Source of the DNA: QNBT01 sp964563335 | Lineage (GTDB): Bacteria; Planctomycetota; Phycisphaerae; Sedimentisphaerales; Anaerohalosphaeraceae | Assembly: GCA_964563335.1 (NCBI GenBank) | Contig: CAZLWL010000053.1 | Coordinates: forward strand, 1-16,644 | Direction of reading: 5' to 3' | Length of the DNA: 16,644 nt | Shown: piece after piece, positions 7,488 through 14,777 of the stretch | Layout of the letters: each line of letters begins with the position of its first letter | Numbering within the stretch: position 1 is the first letter of the stretch | Translations under genes and position numbers: made by a program | Notes under the pieces: generated by a model | Seen by the model: only the letters and a program-made list of their open reading frames with translations | Told to the model about the DNA's origin: nothing | The model's database searches: none

Positions 7488-7535
7488 ACCATCGTCCGAA
7501 CTAACCGTCCAACCGTCAAACCATCTAACCGTCTA
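7488..7535. repeat. 8-bp tandem repeat (accgtcta-like), six units
   Basis: Six consecutive octamers run accatcgt, ccgaacta, accgtcca, accgtcaa, accatcta, accgtcta. They lie just after the rodA stop, between two convergent genes. The last two units include the stop and final codons of the ASCH gene, so part of that protein's C-terminus is encoded by repeat sequence. No hairpin is evident. Confidence 0.7.
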
Positions 7536-7944
7536 AGAGGCCGAAGTTGCTTTGTGAGGTCAGGACGACCCACGCCCGCCAGTCCTTTTTGTCGATCCAG
7601 ACGGGCTCAATCGGTTTTATGTGCTCAAGCCAGATTAAGACGCCCCGTTTGCAATTCCTCTTATCGGTCCAGTATTGGTCGGGGGCAATGATCCGGTCGT
7701 TGTAGGTGCGCCTAATTTGCTGGAGGCGCTTTGTGGTTAGATTATCAAAACTCATTACCTTTTGAACGCGACCGGTCGCACACACGGGCCCGGAAGTGAT
7801 TTTGAAGAAAAGTTGGTCGCCAGGTGAGATTTTCCCGAATGGTGCACGGCTGGTCCGCATGAAACGCGACTCAATGGTTTTTCGACCGGTTAAAATCGCG
7901 TCCAAATACGGCCTTTTCAGTATTACCAGATGGGAATTTGCCAT
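7525..7944 (-). CDS. ASCH-domain protein (PUA-like fold)
   Basis: The protein is 139 residues from ATG 7944. The N-terminal LKRPYLDAILTGRKTIESRF is the hallmark of ASCH/PUA-like domains (G-x-K-x-x-E-x-R), followed by a beta strand with GDQLFFKITSGPVCATGRV. Such domains are thought to bind RNA or modified bases, and some members are hydrolases; the substrate here is unknown. I prefer ATG 7944 (TAGGTG a few bases upstream) over GTG 7950, which has no ribosome site. It converges on rodA with 38 bases between stop codons, and its 3' end lies in an 8-bp tandem repeat. Downstream of residue 60 the sequence is basic and rich in Trp. The family call is good; the function is unknown. Confidence 0.82.
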   Translation of the reverse strand: MANSHLVILKRPYLDAILTGRKTIESRFMRTSRAPFGKISPGDQLFFKITSGPVCATGRVQKVMSFDNLTTKRLQQIRRTYNDRIIAPDQYWTDKRNCKRGVLIWLEHIKPIEPVWIDKKDWRAWVVLTSQSNFGLLDG

Positions 7945-7980
7945 AGACACCTACTACTTTGTCAAATTTAAATCTGTTAG

Positions 7981-8156
7981 TGAGCTAAAGTGAACTAAAG
8001 TGAGCTAAAGTTATTAGGCTTCGCCAGCCTGCCGCGACCTGCCGCGACAGTGCGCGCCCGTCGAGACGCGGTCTCGCCGCGGCTGAAGCACGGCGGGCAG
8101 TCGGGCTTTGTTGGTTATTTTAACTTTAGGCACTTTAGGCACTTCAAACTTTAGAT
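7981..8156. repeat. Nested inverted-repeat element with GC-rich core
   Basis: The left end has three 10-base units (tgagctaaag, tgaactaaag, tgagctaaag; 7981-8010). The right end has the inverted form at a 9-base period (ctttaggca twice, 8124-8141, then ctttag at 8150-8155). Stems nest inward: ctaaagtt 8005-8012 with aactttag 8122-8129; ctgcc 8039-8043 with ggcag 8096-8100; cgagac 8062-8067 with gtctcg 8071-8076. The core (about 8020-8105) is much richer in G+C than its surroundings and has its own tandem cctgccgcga (8028-8047). It encodes no convincing protein. It resembles a MITE-like or REP-like element, or a structured RNA. It lies 36 bases upstream of the ASCH start codon. Confidence 0.7.
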
Positions 8157-8453
8157 ACTCACAGAGCATAAGGATACGCTGAATACAGCCTAAATCAACA
8201 AGAATTGGTCATCCCAGCCGACACCTCGGGCCCGAAATCGCCTACGCTGAACACAAAGAAGTATAACTACTCCCAACACAACTGTCTCTACACGTTTTTC
8301 GTCAGCTTGGCCGTAATTTCCCTAATTTTTTTTAGTTATATGTGCCGATATTGTTATAGGACGTGCAGGTTTGTGTCACATCGGCTCAAAGCTAAAGGCC
8401 ATCAAACCTGGGCGGATTCGGATACAAGGTTAGATTCAAGTAGGTTAAGACAA
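8157..8453. other. Leader region of the response regulator gene
   Basis: An open frame with a TTG start at 8205 continues in frame into the response regulator, adding 83 residues with a hydrophobic run (about 29-45). Receiver domains normally start near residue 5 of the protein, and the extension has no ribosome site or recognisable domain, so I treat this as noncoding. A possible promoter is TTAGTT (8332-8337), 17 bases, TATAGG (8355-8360), which would give a leader of about 90 bases. Confidence 0.4.
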
Positions 8454-9548
8454 ATGGACATCAAACGCACAAATGTATTGCTGGTCGAGGACGACCCTGC
8501 AATCTGTCGATTGATAAGGCGCATTTTGTCAAGGCCGGGACAAAACCTTCGTTGTACCCTCAAGACCGCTTCGACCGTCTCGAACGCCATCGACCAACTG
8601 CGCAAGAGGCGCTTTGATAATGTGCTGCTGGATTTGGGTCTGTCGGGCGGCAATGGTCTTGAGACGGTCGACAGAATTCGCACATCCAGCCCGGACGTGC
8701 CCATCATTGTGCTGACGGCCACGACGGACAAGGAGGTACAAGTTGAGGCGATAAAGCGCGGTGCGGACGATTACCTCATAAAAGGAAAGGCACTTTGGGC
8801 ATCTCTCGCCGAGCATATTCACAACGCCATCCAGCACAAAAAGGCCATAGAGGCACTTAGATACAGTTGCGACTATTTTGAGTCTATTGTCCAAAACGCC
8901 CCATGTGCGATTATCTGCATCTCAGCGCGAGGGCGAATCGTGGAATTTAACACTTGCGCGCAAGACCTCTGGAGGCAAAGGAGGAAGGAAATCATAGGTA
9001 AAAGCTTTTTGGAGACGTGCATCGGACAAGGTGACAGATTTAACGTGTACGTAAACCTTCGAAAGGTCCTGGCCGGCCAATCGGTAAAGAGGACCAAAAC
9101 GCTCATTATGCACGCAGACGGCAGGCGGGATTTCCTGCTTTGGGATTTTAGCCCCATGACAAACGGCGCCGAGGCAATCAGCGGTGTTATTGCCATCGCC
9201 CGAGAGAGCACGGGCGCCATGGTGAAAATTGACAACCGCTTGTCGGCTCTGGAACTTGCTTCTAATCCGGACTTCGACGATACGGTCGAGATGGTTATGA
9301 ACAGCCTGACAGCAATTCTGGAAAAGATTGAAGAAATCAACAGCCGTGCCTATCCGGACACACTGAAACGGCTGGCCGAGGAACTGTGCCGACTGGAGAA
9401 TACGCGGGGGCCGCTACAGCCGGGCAAAGGCGCTGCGATGAAGCGTCTGGTGTTGAGTCTGATTACAGCAAGTTCGGATAAGAGCTCCGAGCAGCCGGCC
9501 AAAAGAGCAATTCCCTGCTCTTCTGGCAGCTTACAATCCCAGCCTTAA
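8454..9548 (+). CDS. Response regulator with receiver, PAS and C-terminal helical region
   Basis: The protein is 364 residues from ATG 8454. The receiver domain (about 6-125) has the full phospho-acceptor set: Glu12-Asp13-Asp14, phospho-accepting Asp60 in LLDLGLSGGNG, Thr88 in VLTATTD, and Lys110 in YLIKGK. A PAS domain follows (about 137-255: YFESIVQNAPCAIICISARGRIVEFN). The last ~110 residues are acidic-helical, with no DNA-binding, GGDEF, kinase or other output domain that I can see. It could therefore be a signal relay acting through protein contacts, or a remnant of a hybrid kinase lacking its catalytic part. The usual start of such a kinase region (an H-box) is absent. No partner histidine kinase is encoded in the window. 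Its 3' end overlaps the convergent HAD gene by 18 bases. Confidence 0.85.
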   Translation: MDIKRTNVLLVEDDPAICRLIRRILSRPGQNLRCTLKTASTVSNAIDQLRKRRFDNVLLDLGLSGGNGLETVDRIRTSSPDVPIIVLTATTDKEVQVEAIKRGADDYLIKGKALWASLAEHIHNAIQHKKAIEALRYSCDYFESIVQNAPCAIICISARGRIVEFNTCAQDLWRQRRKEIIGKSFLETCIGQGDRFNVYVNLRKVLAGQSVKRTKTLIMHADGRRDFLLWDFSPMTNGAEAISGVIAIARESTGAMVKIDNRLSALELASNPDFDDTVEMVMNSLTAILEKIEEINSRAYPDTLKRLAEELCRLENTRGPLQPGKGAAMKRLVLSLITASSDKSSEQPAKRAIPCSSGSLQSQP

Positions 9549-10151
9549 CACAGAAAGCAAAGCCAACTCGTTTCTCACATGGTTGATGCTTTCGAAAAGG
9601 ATTGTATTAATGCCGAGCCGGGCAGCACCTCTTATACATTTTGGTTTGTCATCTATGAATACCGACTGGGCCGGTTGGGAGCCGAGTCTTTCCAGGACCA
9701 GTTCGTAGATTTTTCGCTCTGGCTTTTTTATCCCCTCCCAGCAGGAAAAAACAAGGACGTCGAACATATCGTATTGCTGCTGATAGAAGTATTGCATCGC
9801 AGGGATTTCAGTGTTGGACAAGAGTGCGGTCTTGTAGCCGTTGTTGTGGAGCAGGGAAACGAGTGAGAACATATCTTCCTTCGGACGATACACCTGTGCA
9901 AAGGCCTCGCCCCACAAAGACACCGCGGCGGGTCTGGGCACGTTCAATTCGCCGGCCAGCTGTGCCCAGAACGAACCCTCGGAAATAGCCCCTTTTCGAA
10001 AATCCGTCTCAAACTTGCCATAGGCTTCTATGTATTGTTCTTCGCTTACACCAAGAGCAGCGGCGCAATACCGTGTCAGGCCTGGTGCAGGGTCGTCTAT
10101 CAAGACGCCTCCCCAGTCAAATATGACGGATTCTATTTTCTGGATTTCCAT
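9531..10151 (-). CDS. HAD-superfamily hydrolase, YihX-like subfamily IA
   Basis: The 206-residue protein has all four HAD motifs: motif I VIFDWGGVLID with nucleophile Asp12, motif II LLSNTE with Ser112, motif III IKKPERKIYE with Lys143, and motif IV VFIDDKP with Asp167-Asp168. The DWGG form of motif I (Gly where phosphatases usually have a second Asp) is typical of the FDxGGVL branch that includes E. coli YihX, an alpha-glucose-1-phosphate phosphatase; the substrate here is not predictable. The frame is open to 10247, but MEIQKIESVIFDW at 10151 is the natural start; the extra 32 residues are unlike the family. No strong ribosome site precedes it. It is divergent from rmuC (123-base gap) and its 3' end overlaps the response regulator. 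Confidence 0.88.
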   Translation of the reverse strand: MEIQKIESVIFDWGGVLIDDPAPGLTRYCAAALGVSEEQYIEAYGKFETDFRKGAISEGSFWAQLAGELNVPRPAAVSLWGEAFAQVYRPKEDMFSLVSLLHNNGYKTALLSNTEIPAMQYFYQQQYDMFDVLVFSCWEGIKKPERKIYELVLERLGSQPAQSVFIDDKPKCIRGAARLGINTILFESINHVRNELALLSVLRLGL

Positions 10152-10274
10152 CAGGGGAACCACGATACAATGGCTGGTCGAGCGTATCAAGGACAATTCA
10201 CAAGGCAATTGAGCTTTGACGAATCCCGCGCCGAGACCTATAATCACAGGTGGATTTTTGTAAGGGATGAAAAC

Positions 10275-11306
10275 ATGGCCGTTTTATTGACGATAGTAAT
10301 TGTTCTGATAGTTATCATTCTTGTTTTGCTGACTTTTCTGCTGACGGGCAGCTCGGCTGACCGCAAGGAAATTTCCACCCAAAGCGCCTCCATAACCCTC
10401 CTGCAGCAACAGCTTGAGGCGATACGAGCCTCCCAGACGACATTCGGCGAAACGGTGGAAAAGAACCTTCAGGCCGGTCAGCAGAACGTAGACAAGCATC
10501 TGCTTGCGAGCAAAGAGACCCTCGAAAAGCTCCAGAACCAATTAGGCAAGCTTAAAAGTGACAGCGAAAGAATGCTACAGGTCGGCGCCGATGTGCGGAG
10601 TCTGCAGGACATTCTCAAGGCCCCGAAACTGCGAGGCCAATTGGGCGAATGGTCACTGGAGAATCTGCTTGAAGAGATACTACCGAAAGGCAGCTTCGAA
10701 CTTCAATACCAGTTCAAAAACGGCACTAAAGTGGATGCCCTTGTGAAGATGCCGGAGTACTCGGTGCCTATAGACGCCAAATTCCCGCTGCCGAGCTTCG
10801 AGGCGATGATAAAAGCCGAAACCGATGACGAGAAAGGGAAAAAACGAAGAGATTTTCAAAGAGATGTCGTCAACCGTATCGACGAAATCGCTTCGAAGTA
10901 CATAAATCCCGAGGAGGGCACGCTCGATTTTGCCCTGATGTATATTCCCGCCGAGAACGTCTATTACGAGACCATCATTAAATATGAAAGCGACAAGACC
11001 GACATCCTGAAATATGCCCTTGATAAAAAGGTTATTCCCGTCTCGCCGAATCTCTTGTATGCGTATCTGATGACGATAGTGATGGGTCTGCACGGCCTGC
11101 AAATCGAAAAACAAGCGGCCCAGATTCGCCAAAACTTAGGCAAACTGGCCGGCAGCTTTTCAGCCTTTTCCGAAAACTGGGAGATCTTGGGCAAGCACCT
11201 TCGAAACGCCCAGGGCCAGTACGATGAAGCCCAGACAAAACTAAACAAATTCACAATGGAGTTAGACCAAATCCAGGTCGGTAATGAACAAACTGAAAAC
11301 AGGTGA
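10275..11306 (+). CDS. rmuC: RmuC family DNA recombination protein
   Basis: The protein is 343 residues from ATG 10275, which has TAAGGG about 8 bases upstream; the frame extends back to 10035, but that part overlaps the HAD gene and is not RmuC-like. Order of parts: N-terminal membrane anchor (2-24), a coiled coil (about 36-105), then the RmuC domain. The latter has RGQLGEWSLENLLEEIL (120-136), VDALVKMPEYSVPIDAKF (Asp154, Asp167, Lys169, a PD-(D/E)XK-like site) and a C-terminal coiled tail ending FTMELDQIQVGNEQTENR. RmuC limits some DNA rearrangements, and the fold suggests a nuclease. A second, diverged copy of the last codons of this gene occurs at 12402-12468, past the next gene. The protease gene starts 18 bases after the stop. 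Confidence 0.92.
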   Translation: MAVLLTIVIVLIVIILVLLTFLLTGSSADRKEISTQSASITLLQQQLEAIRASQTTFGETVEKNLQAGQQNVDKHLLASKETLEKLQNQLGKLKSDSERMLQVGADVRSLQDILKAPKLRGQLGEWSLENLLEEILPKGSFELQYQFKNGTKVDALVKMPEYSVPIDAKFPLPSFEAMIKAETDDEKGKKRRDFQRDVVNRIDEIASKYINPEEGTLDFALMYIPAENVYYETIIKYESDKTDILKYALDKKVIPVSPNLLYAYLMTIVMGLHGLQIEKQAAQIRQNLGKLAGSFSAFSENWEILGKHLRNAQGQYDEAQTKLNKFTMELDQIQVGNEQTENR

Positions 11307-11324
11307 ATAAACGAGGTAAGCACG

Positions 11325-12401
11325 ATGACATACCGGAAAAGCCAGGCGGTTTTGTTACTGGGTGCAATTCTCATTTCATTCCATGCGAATGCTAATGTTG
11401 CGGCGAGTAAAAAGATAGGACCTAATCGCGAGGCCAATCCCAACGAAATCACAACAGGTGGTAAAACTGAGGGCACTGGTTCTCTGGGGCCGGTTCTTGA
11501 GCTGCAAAAGGGCACAAAACTGATTTTTGCAAAAGTAGAAGATGCCGAAGCAGTGTTGATGACAAAAGACATATTCATTAAGTCCCTCAGCCCCTTTGAC
11601 CGCTCAGCAAGGCTGAAGACGGATAAGTTTGTATCGGAAGAGGAGTTTTTGAAATACATAGCAAATCAGGTCCGGCCGTGGACCGCCAAAGAAAAACAGC
11701 AGATTGGGAGCCTGGTTGGTTCTATATCAACTAAACTAAGTCGTTTCAAATTGAACCTCCCAGAGAGAATACTTCTAATCAAAACCAACGGGATGGAAGA
11801 AGGGGGGGCTGCACACTGCAGGAAAAATGCTATCGTCTTGCCGCAAGGAACCACTTCGGAAGACGGACTGATCCACGAGCTTTTCCATATTCTTACGGCT
11901 CACAACATGGCAAACACACCACAATTCTACAGGATTATCGGCTTCGAAAAATGCAACGAAATAGTATTGCCGGACACACTCAAGCCAATCAAGATAACGA
12001 ACCCGGATGCGCCAGAGAATAATTACTATATCAGAGTAGAATATGGCGGCAGAGCCGTGGATGTGGTTCCAATTATTTATTCTGTGGCCCCCAAATATGA
12101 TGTACGAAGAGGAGGGGAATTTTTTAACTATCTGATGTTCAAATTGCTCGTGGTTGAAAAAGTCGGGCGCAATTGGCAGTTCAAAAGCGAAAAAGGCAAG
12201 CCCGTATTACTGGATGTGGCCCAAGTTCCAGACTACTTCGACAAAATTGGCATGAACACAAATTACATTATCCACCCCGAAGAAATTCTCGCTGATAACT
12301 TTGTTTTTATGGTCCAAAGGGTCAAAAACCTCAGATCACAATGGGTGGTTGAAAAAATGGAAAGACTATTACGGAATGGTCTCTCAAACAATGCTCGGTA
12401 G
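11325..12401 (+). CDS. Secreted putative zinc metalloprotease (HExxH)
   Basis: The 358-residue protein has a probable signal peptide (residues 5-24, cleaved near NANVAA). A long polar spacer leads to LIHELFHIL (182-190), where His184, Glu185 and His188 form an HExxH zinc site. A candidate third ligand lies in HPEEILADNF (317-326: Glu319 or Glu320), as in gluzincin-type peptidases that have E-x-x-x-D after the site. The rest is not recognised, so the family may be poorly described. ATG 11325 is preceded by GAGGT. It is only 18 bases after rmuC, but is unlikely to belong functionally with it. The base directly after its TAG stop (12399-12401) begins a duplicate of the rmuC 3' end, which marks the gene as inserted. 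Peptidase activity is inferred from the motif. Confidence 0.72.
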   Translation: MTYRKSQAVLLLGAILISFHANANVAASKKIGPNREANPNEITTGGKTEGTGSLGPVLELQKGTKLIFAKVEDAEAVLMTKDIFIKSLSPFDRSARLKTDKFVSEEEFLKYIANQVRPWTAKEKQQIGSLVGSISTKLSRFKLNLPERILLIKTNGMEEGGAAHCRKNAIVLPQGTTSEDGLIHELFHILTAHNMANTPQFYRIIGFEKCNEIVLPDTLKPIKITNPDAPENNYYIRVEYGGRAVDVVPIIYSVAPKYDVRRGGEFFNYLMFKLLVVEKVGRNWQFKSEKGKPVLLDVAQVPDYFDKIGMNTNYIIHPEEILADNFVFMVQRVKNLRSQWVVEKMERLLRNGLSNNAR

Positions 12402-12468
12402 ATTCACGATGGAATTAGATCAAATCCAGGCAAGCAATGAGGGTGAAACTACAACTGATAACATTTAG
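12402..12468 (+). pseudogene. rmuC: Second copy of the rmuC 3' end (gene stub)
   Basis: Bases 12402-12440 match 11249-11287 of rmuC at 32 of 39 positions. In frame the stub encodes FTMELDQIQASNEGETTTDNI followed by TAG (12466-12468). rmuC itself ends FTMELDQIQVGNEQTENR. The first nine residues are equal, and three third-position differences in them are silent (ACA/ACG, GAG/GAA, GAC/GAT). So the stub comes from a coding rmuC lineage, not from a fresh copy of the intact gene. It has no rmuC sequence upstream beyond perhaps a few codons, and is not expected to make a product. Confidence 0.8.
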
Positions 12469-12512
12469 CTTCCGGTATTGAGGCAGTTTTTGAGTATTAG
12501 AAGAGGGAAACC

Positions 12513-13274
12513 ATGAATTACGAAGATTTGAAAGGTAAAAAGGTTTTAGTGACCGGATCGAGTAGCGGGATAGGTGCAGATACGGCGGAGATGTTCGCCC
12601 AGCAGGGCTGTTTTGTTGGCGTGCACTACTTCAAGACGAAAGAGGGAGGCGAAAAGACGCTGGCTATGGTCAAGAAGCTGTCCGATGGGTGCCTGCTGTG
12701 CGCGGACTTGCGAGATGAGCAGCAGGCGGACAAAATGGTTGCTGACTTTGCCGAGGCAGCGGGCGGCATGGATATCCTCGTAAATAACGCAGGCACATTA
12801 GTCGGCAGGATGAATTTCGCAGAGGCCACGCTCGAATTTTATGAAGACGTGTTTGCTACAAACACGCGCAGCATGTTTCTTGCCACAAGGGCGGCGGTGG
12901 ATTATCTGAAAGAATCGAAGGGCAATATCGTCAACATCGGCTCAATCGCCGGCCACCACGGTGGAGGGGCCGGTTCCGGTATCTATGCCGCGGCAAAAGC
13001 CGCAGTTGCAACAATGACAATATCCATGGCGAAGGAGTTTGCGCCGCTGGGCATAAGGGTAAACAGTGTTATACCGGGCTTTATCGACACGCGATTTCAC
13101 GAGCAATTCAGCACGCCGCAGCGTAAAAAGGCCATCGCCTATCAAACGCCGCTTCAAAGAAACGGCACAGCCGAAGATGCTGCAAAGGCGATTGTCTTCC
13201 TGGCGAGCGATGCCGCCTCATTTATCACGGGCGAATACATCGCCGTCAACGGCGGGCTATACATGAGAGCATAA
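12513..13274 (+). CDS. SDR family oxidoreductase, FabG-like
   Basis: The 253-residue classical short-chain dehydrogenase has the nucleotide-binding TGSSSGIG (14-21), NNAG (91-94), Asn117, Ser144 in NIGSIAG and Tyr158-x-x-x-Lys162 (YAAAK). These give the full Asn-Ser-Tyr-Lys catalytic set, with PGFIDT (188-193) after it. Length is standard. Resemblance is to 3-oxoacyl-ACP reductase FabG and glucose 1-dehydrogenase-like members; the substrate cannot be told from sequence. No fatty-acid genes are nearby, so a stand-alone role is likely. ATG 12513 is preceded by AAGAGGG. It lies between the rmuC stub and the recJ leader stub, and I infer that it was the gene originally between rmuC and recJ. Confidence 0.9.
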   Translation: MNYEDLKGKKVLVTGSSSGIGADTAEMFAQQGCFVGVHYFKTKEGGEKTLAMVKKLSDGCLLCADLRDEQQADKMVADFAEAAGGMDILVNNAGTLVGRMNFAEATLEFYEDVFATNTRSMFLATRAAVDYLKESKGNIVNIGSIAGHHGGGAGSGIYAAAKAAVATMTISMAKEFAPLGIRVNSVIPGFIDTRFHEQFSTPQRKKAIAYQTPLQRNGTAEDAAKAIVFLASDAASFITGEYIAVNGGLYMRA

Positions 13275-13285
13275 CAAATTAAGTC

Positions 13286-13314
13286 TTGACTACCGGGCAA
13301 ATACTAAATACTAT
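13286..13314 (+). promoter_or_regulatory. Sigma-70-type promoter ahead of the leader stub and sialidase
   Basis: TTGACT (13286-13291), a 17-base spacer and TACTAT (13309-13314). The same hexamers with the same spacing occur at 14726-14754 ahead of recJ, at nearly the same distance (53 against 52 bases) from a shared leader block. The spacers have diverged while the hexamers stayed, which supports function. Confidence 0.68.
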
Positions 13315-13338
13315 CAACAAATGACTATTCACTAAAAT

Positions 13339-13446
13339 CTAATCGCGAGGAAGGTTTAAGAGATGGCTGTTGTGGCAGGGATGCAGAAAAGTCTGTCAAA
13401 AAATGACTTCATAATGACGTACGGCACGAAAAATGTTGCTTTTTGA
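13339..13446 (+). pseudogene. recJ: Copy of the recJ leader and first codons; 27-residue ORF
   Basis: Bases 13339-13390 match 14778-14829 at 48 of 52 positions, covering the ribosome site (GAGGAAGG) and the first nine codons of recJ. The copy reads MAVVAGMQK (recJ: MAVVAGVQK), then departs into an unrelated tail and stops at TGA 13444-13446. The short ORF (ATG 13363) has an intact ribosome site and promoter, so it may well be translated, perhaps as a leader peptide ahead of the sialidase. Whether it is a recJ stub or a shared leader element cannot be settled from one genome. Confidence 0.75.
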
Positions 13447-13487
13447 GATATCTAATCATGCAATGTCCGCTTGAAAGGAGAGAAAAC

Positions 13488-14651
13488 TTGTTTGAGCGGT
13501 TGATAGTTTTGGTTTCGTTATTTTTAATTTCCGGCTGTACTGGTCCCGACGGATTGGGGCTTGGGGTTTCCTCTGGCATAGAACGGCAGGTCTTTATAAG
13601 CGGTACCGACGGGTATGATACATATCGGATCCCGGCGATGGTTGTAACGAATAAAGGCACCATCCTGGCTTTTTGTGAAGGCCGAAAAAAGAGCAGCTCA
13701 GATACCGGTGATATTGATTTGTTATTACGACGTTCAACCGATAATGGTAAGACGTGGGATAAAGTGCGGATAATCCGGGACGATAGAGAGAATGTTTGTG
13801 GTAATCCGTGCCCTGTAATCGATCGGGAAACGGGGACTATTTTGCTGCTGATGACCTGGAACCTTGGCGGCGACCATGAAAAACATATCATCGACGGAAC
13901 AAGCAAAGATACTCGGCGGGTTTTTATAACCTCTTCCGGCAACGATGGCCTGACATGGGAAAAACCAAAAGAGATAACACTCAATGTGAAAAAACCGAAC
14001 TGGACATGGTATGCAACCGGTCCGGGCAGCGGGATACAATTAGCAAGAGGTAAATATAAAGGCAGACTTATTATCCCCTGCGACCATATCGAGGCTGATA
14101 CGAAAAAGTACTTTTCGCATGTTATATATTCCGACGATCATGGACAGACATGGCAATTAGGCGGCAGGACGCCGACGGATATGGTAAACGAATGCCATGT
14201 TGTCGAACTGACTAATGGCGATTTAATGTTGAATATGAGAAACTATGACAGAAACAAAAAAAATCGCGCTGTCTCAATCAGTCACAACGCGGGCCTTACA
14301 TGGTCAAAGATATTCCACGATACTGTCCTTATTGAGCCGATATGTCAGGCAGCTATGATCAAATACAATACTTCTCAAAATGACGATAAAAATTACATCC
14401 TGTTTTCCAACCCTGCAAGCACAGATCAGCGGATTAAAATGACGGTAAGAGCAAGCTTAGATGAGGGTAAAACCTGGCCTGTGGCAAAACAGCTTCACGC
14501 AGGACCTGCGGCATATTCATCACTCGCTGCTCTAAAGAATGGAAACATCGCATGTCTGTATGAAGCAGGCGAAAAACACCCTTATGAGACTATCGTTTTT
14601 AAAAGTTTCTCCTTGGAGTGGCTAAGAGAAGACGTCAACAAATCGGATTAA
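13488..14651 (+). CDS. Sialidase lipoprotein (GH33, exo-alpha-sialidase)
   Basis: The protein is 387 residues from TTG 13488, chosen because AAAGGAGAG sits about 5 bases upstream and the product then begins with a lipoprotein signal (LIVLVSLFLISGC, Cys17). ATG 13458 is a longer alternative. GH33 features are: YRIP (Arg47), EGR (Arg66), acid/base Asp72 in SSSDTGDIDL, five Asp-boxes (STDNGKTW, SSGNDGLTW, SDDHGQTW, SHNAGLTW, SLDEGKTW), Glu239 in VVELTNGD, LNMRN (Arg251), Arg315 or Arg321, and nucleophile Tyr343 in GPAAYSSL. It should release terminal sialic acid or related sugars outside the cytoplasm. The usual uptake and lyase genes are absent here. It sits between a copy of the recJ leader and recJ itself, so it looks inserted, and it probably uses the duplicated promoter at 13286-13314. 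Confidence 0.9.
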   Translation: MFERLIVLVSLFLISGCTGPDGLGLGVSSGIERQVFISGTDGYDTYRIPAMVVTNKGTILAFCEGRKKSSSDTGDIDLLLRRSTDNGKTWDKVRIIRDDRENVCGNPCPVIDRETGTILLLMTWNLGGDHEKHIIDGTSKDTRRVFITSSGNDGLTWEKPKEITLNVKKPNWTWYATGPGSGIQLARGKYKGRLIIPCDHIEADTKKYFSHVIYSDDHGQTWQLGGRTPTDMVNECHVVELTNGDLMLNMRNYDRNKKNRAVSISHNAGLTWSKIFHDTVLIEPICQAAMIKYNTSQNDDKNYILFSNPASTDQRIKMTVRASLDEGKTWPVAKQLHAGPAAYSSLAALKNGNIACLYEAGEKHPYETIVFKSFSLEWLREDVNKSD

Positions 14652-14725
14652 AATGTTGAAGGCAAGGGCATTGTCGTCCGAAAAGACAAGCCTCAACCAA
14701 GAGTGTGAACTCCAGCAATTAACCA

Positions 14726-14754
14726 TTGACTAATAGCGAAACAGGAAATACCAT
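14726..14754 (+). promoter_or_regulatory. recJ promoter (sigma-70 type)
   Basis: TTGACT (14726-14731), 17 bases, TACCAT (14749-14754). It differs from the paired promoter at 13286-13314 by one base in the -10 hexamer, and is followed at the same distance by the shared leader block. Confidence 0.65.
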
Positions 14755-14777
14755 TAGTGCAAATGCAACAGAGTAAA

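Noticed and set aside
8205..8453. In-frame N-terminal extension of the response regulator, with a hydrophobic stretch.
   Set aside because: It needs a TTG start with no ribosome site, and places the receiver domain 90 residues in. ATG 8454 gives the usual receiver start.
10152..10247. 32-residue N-terminal extension of the HAD protein.
   Set aside because: HAD proteins normally begin a few residues before motif I, as with the start at 10151.
10035..10274. In-frame 80-residue extension of RmuC.
   Set aside because: It overlaps the HAD gene on the opposite strand, precedes the natural membrane-anchor start, and the ATG at 10275 has a ribosome site.
13409..13984. Long minus-strand open frames across the sialidase and other genes.
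   Set aside because: They are antisense to genes with complete catalytic motifs and have no domain, ribosome site or plausible composition of their own.
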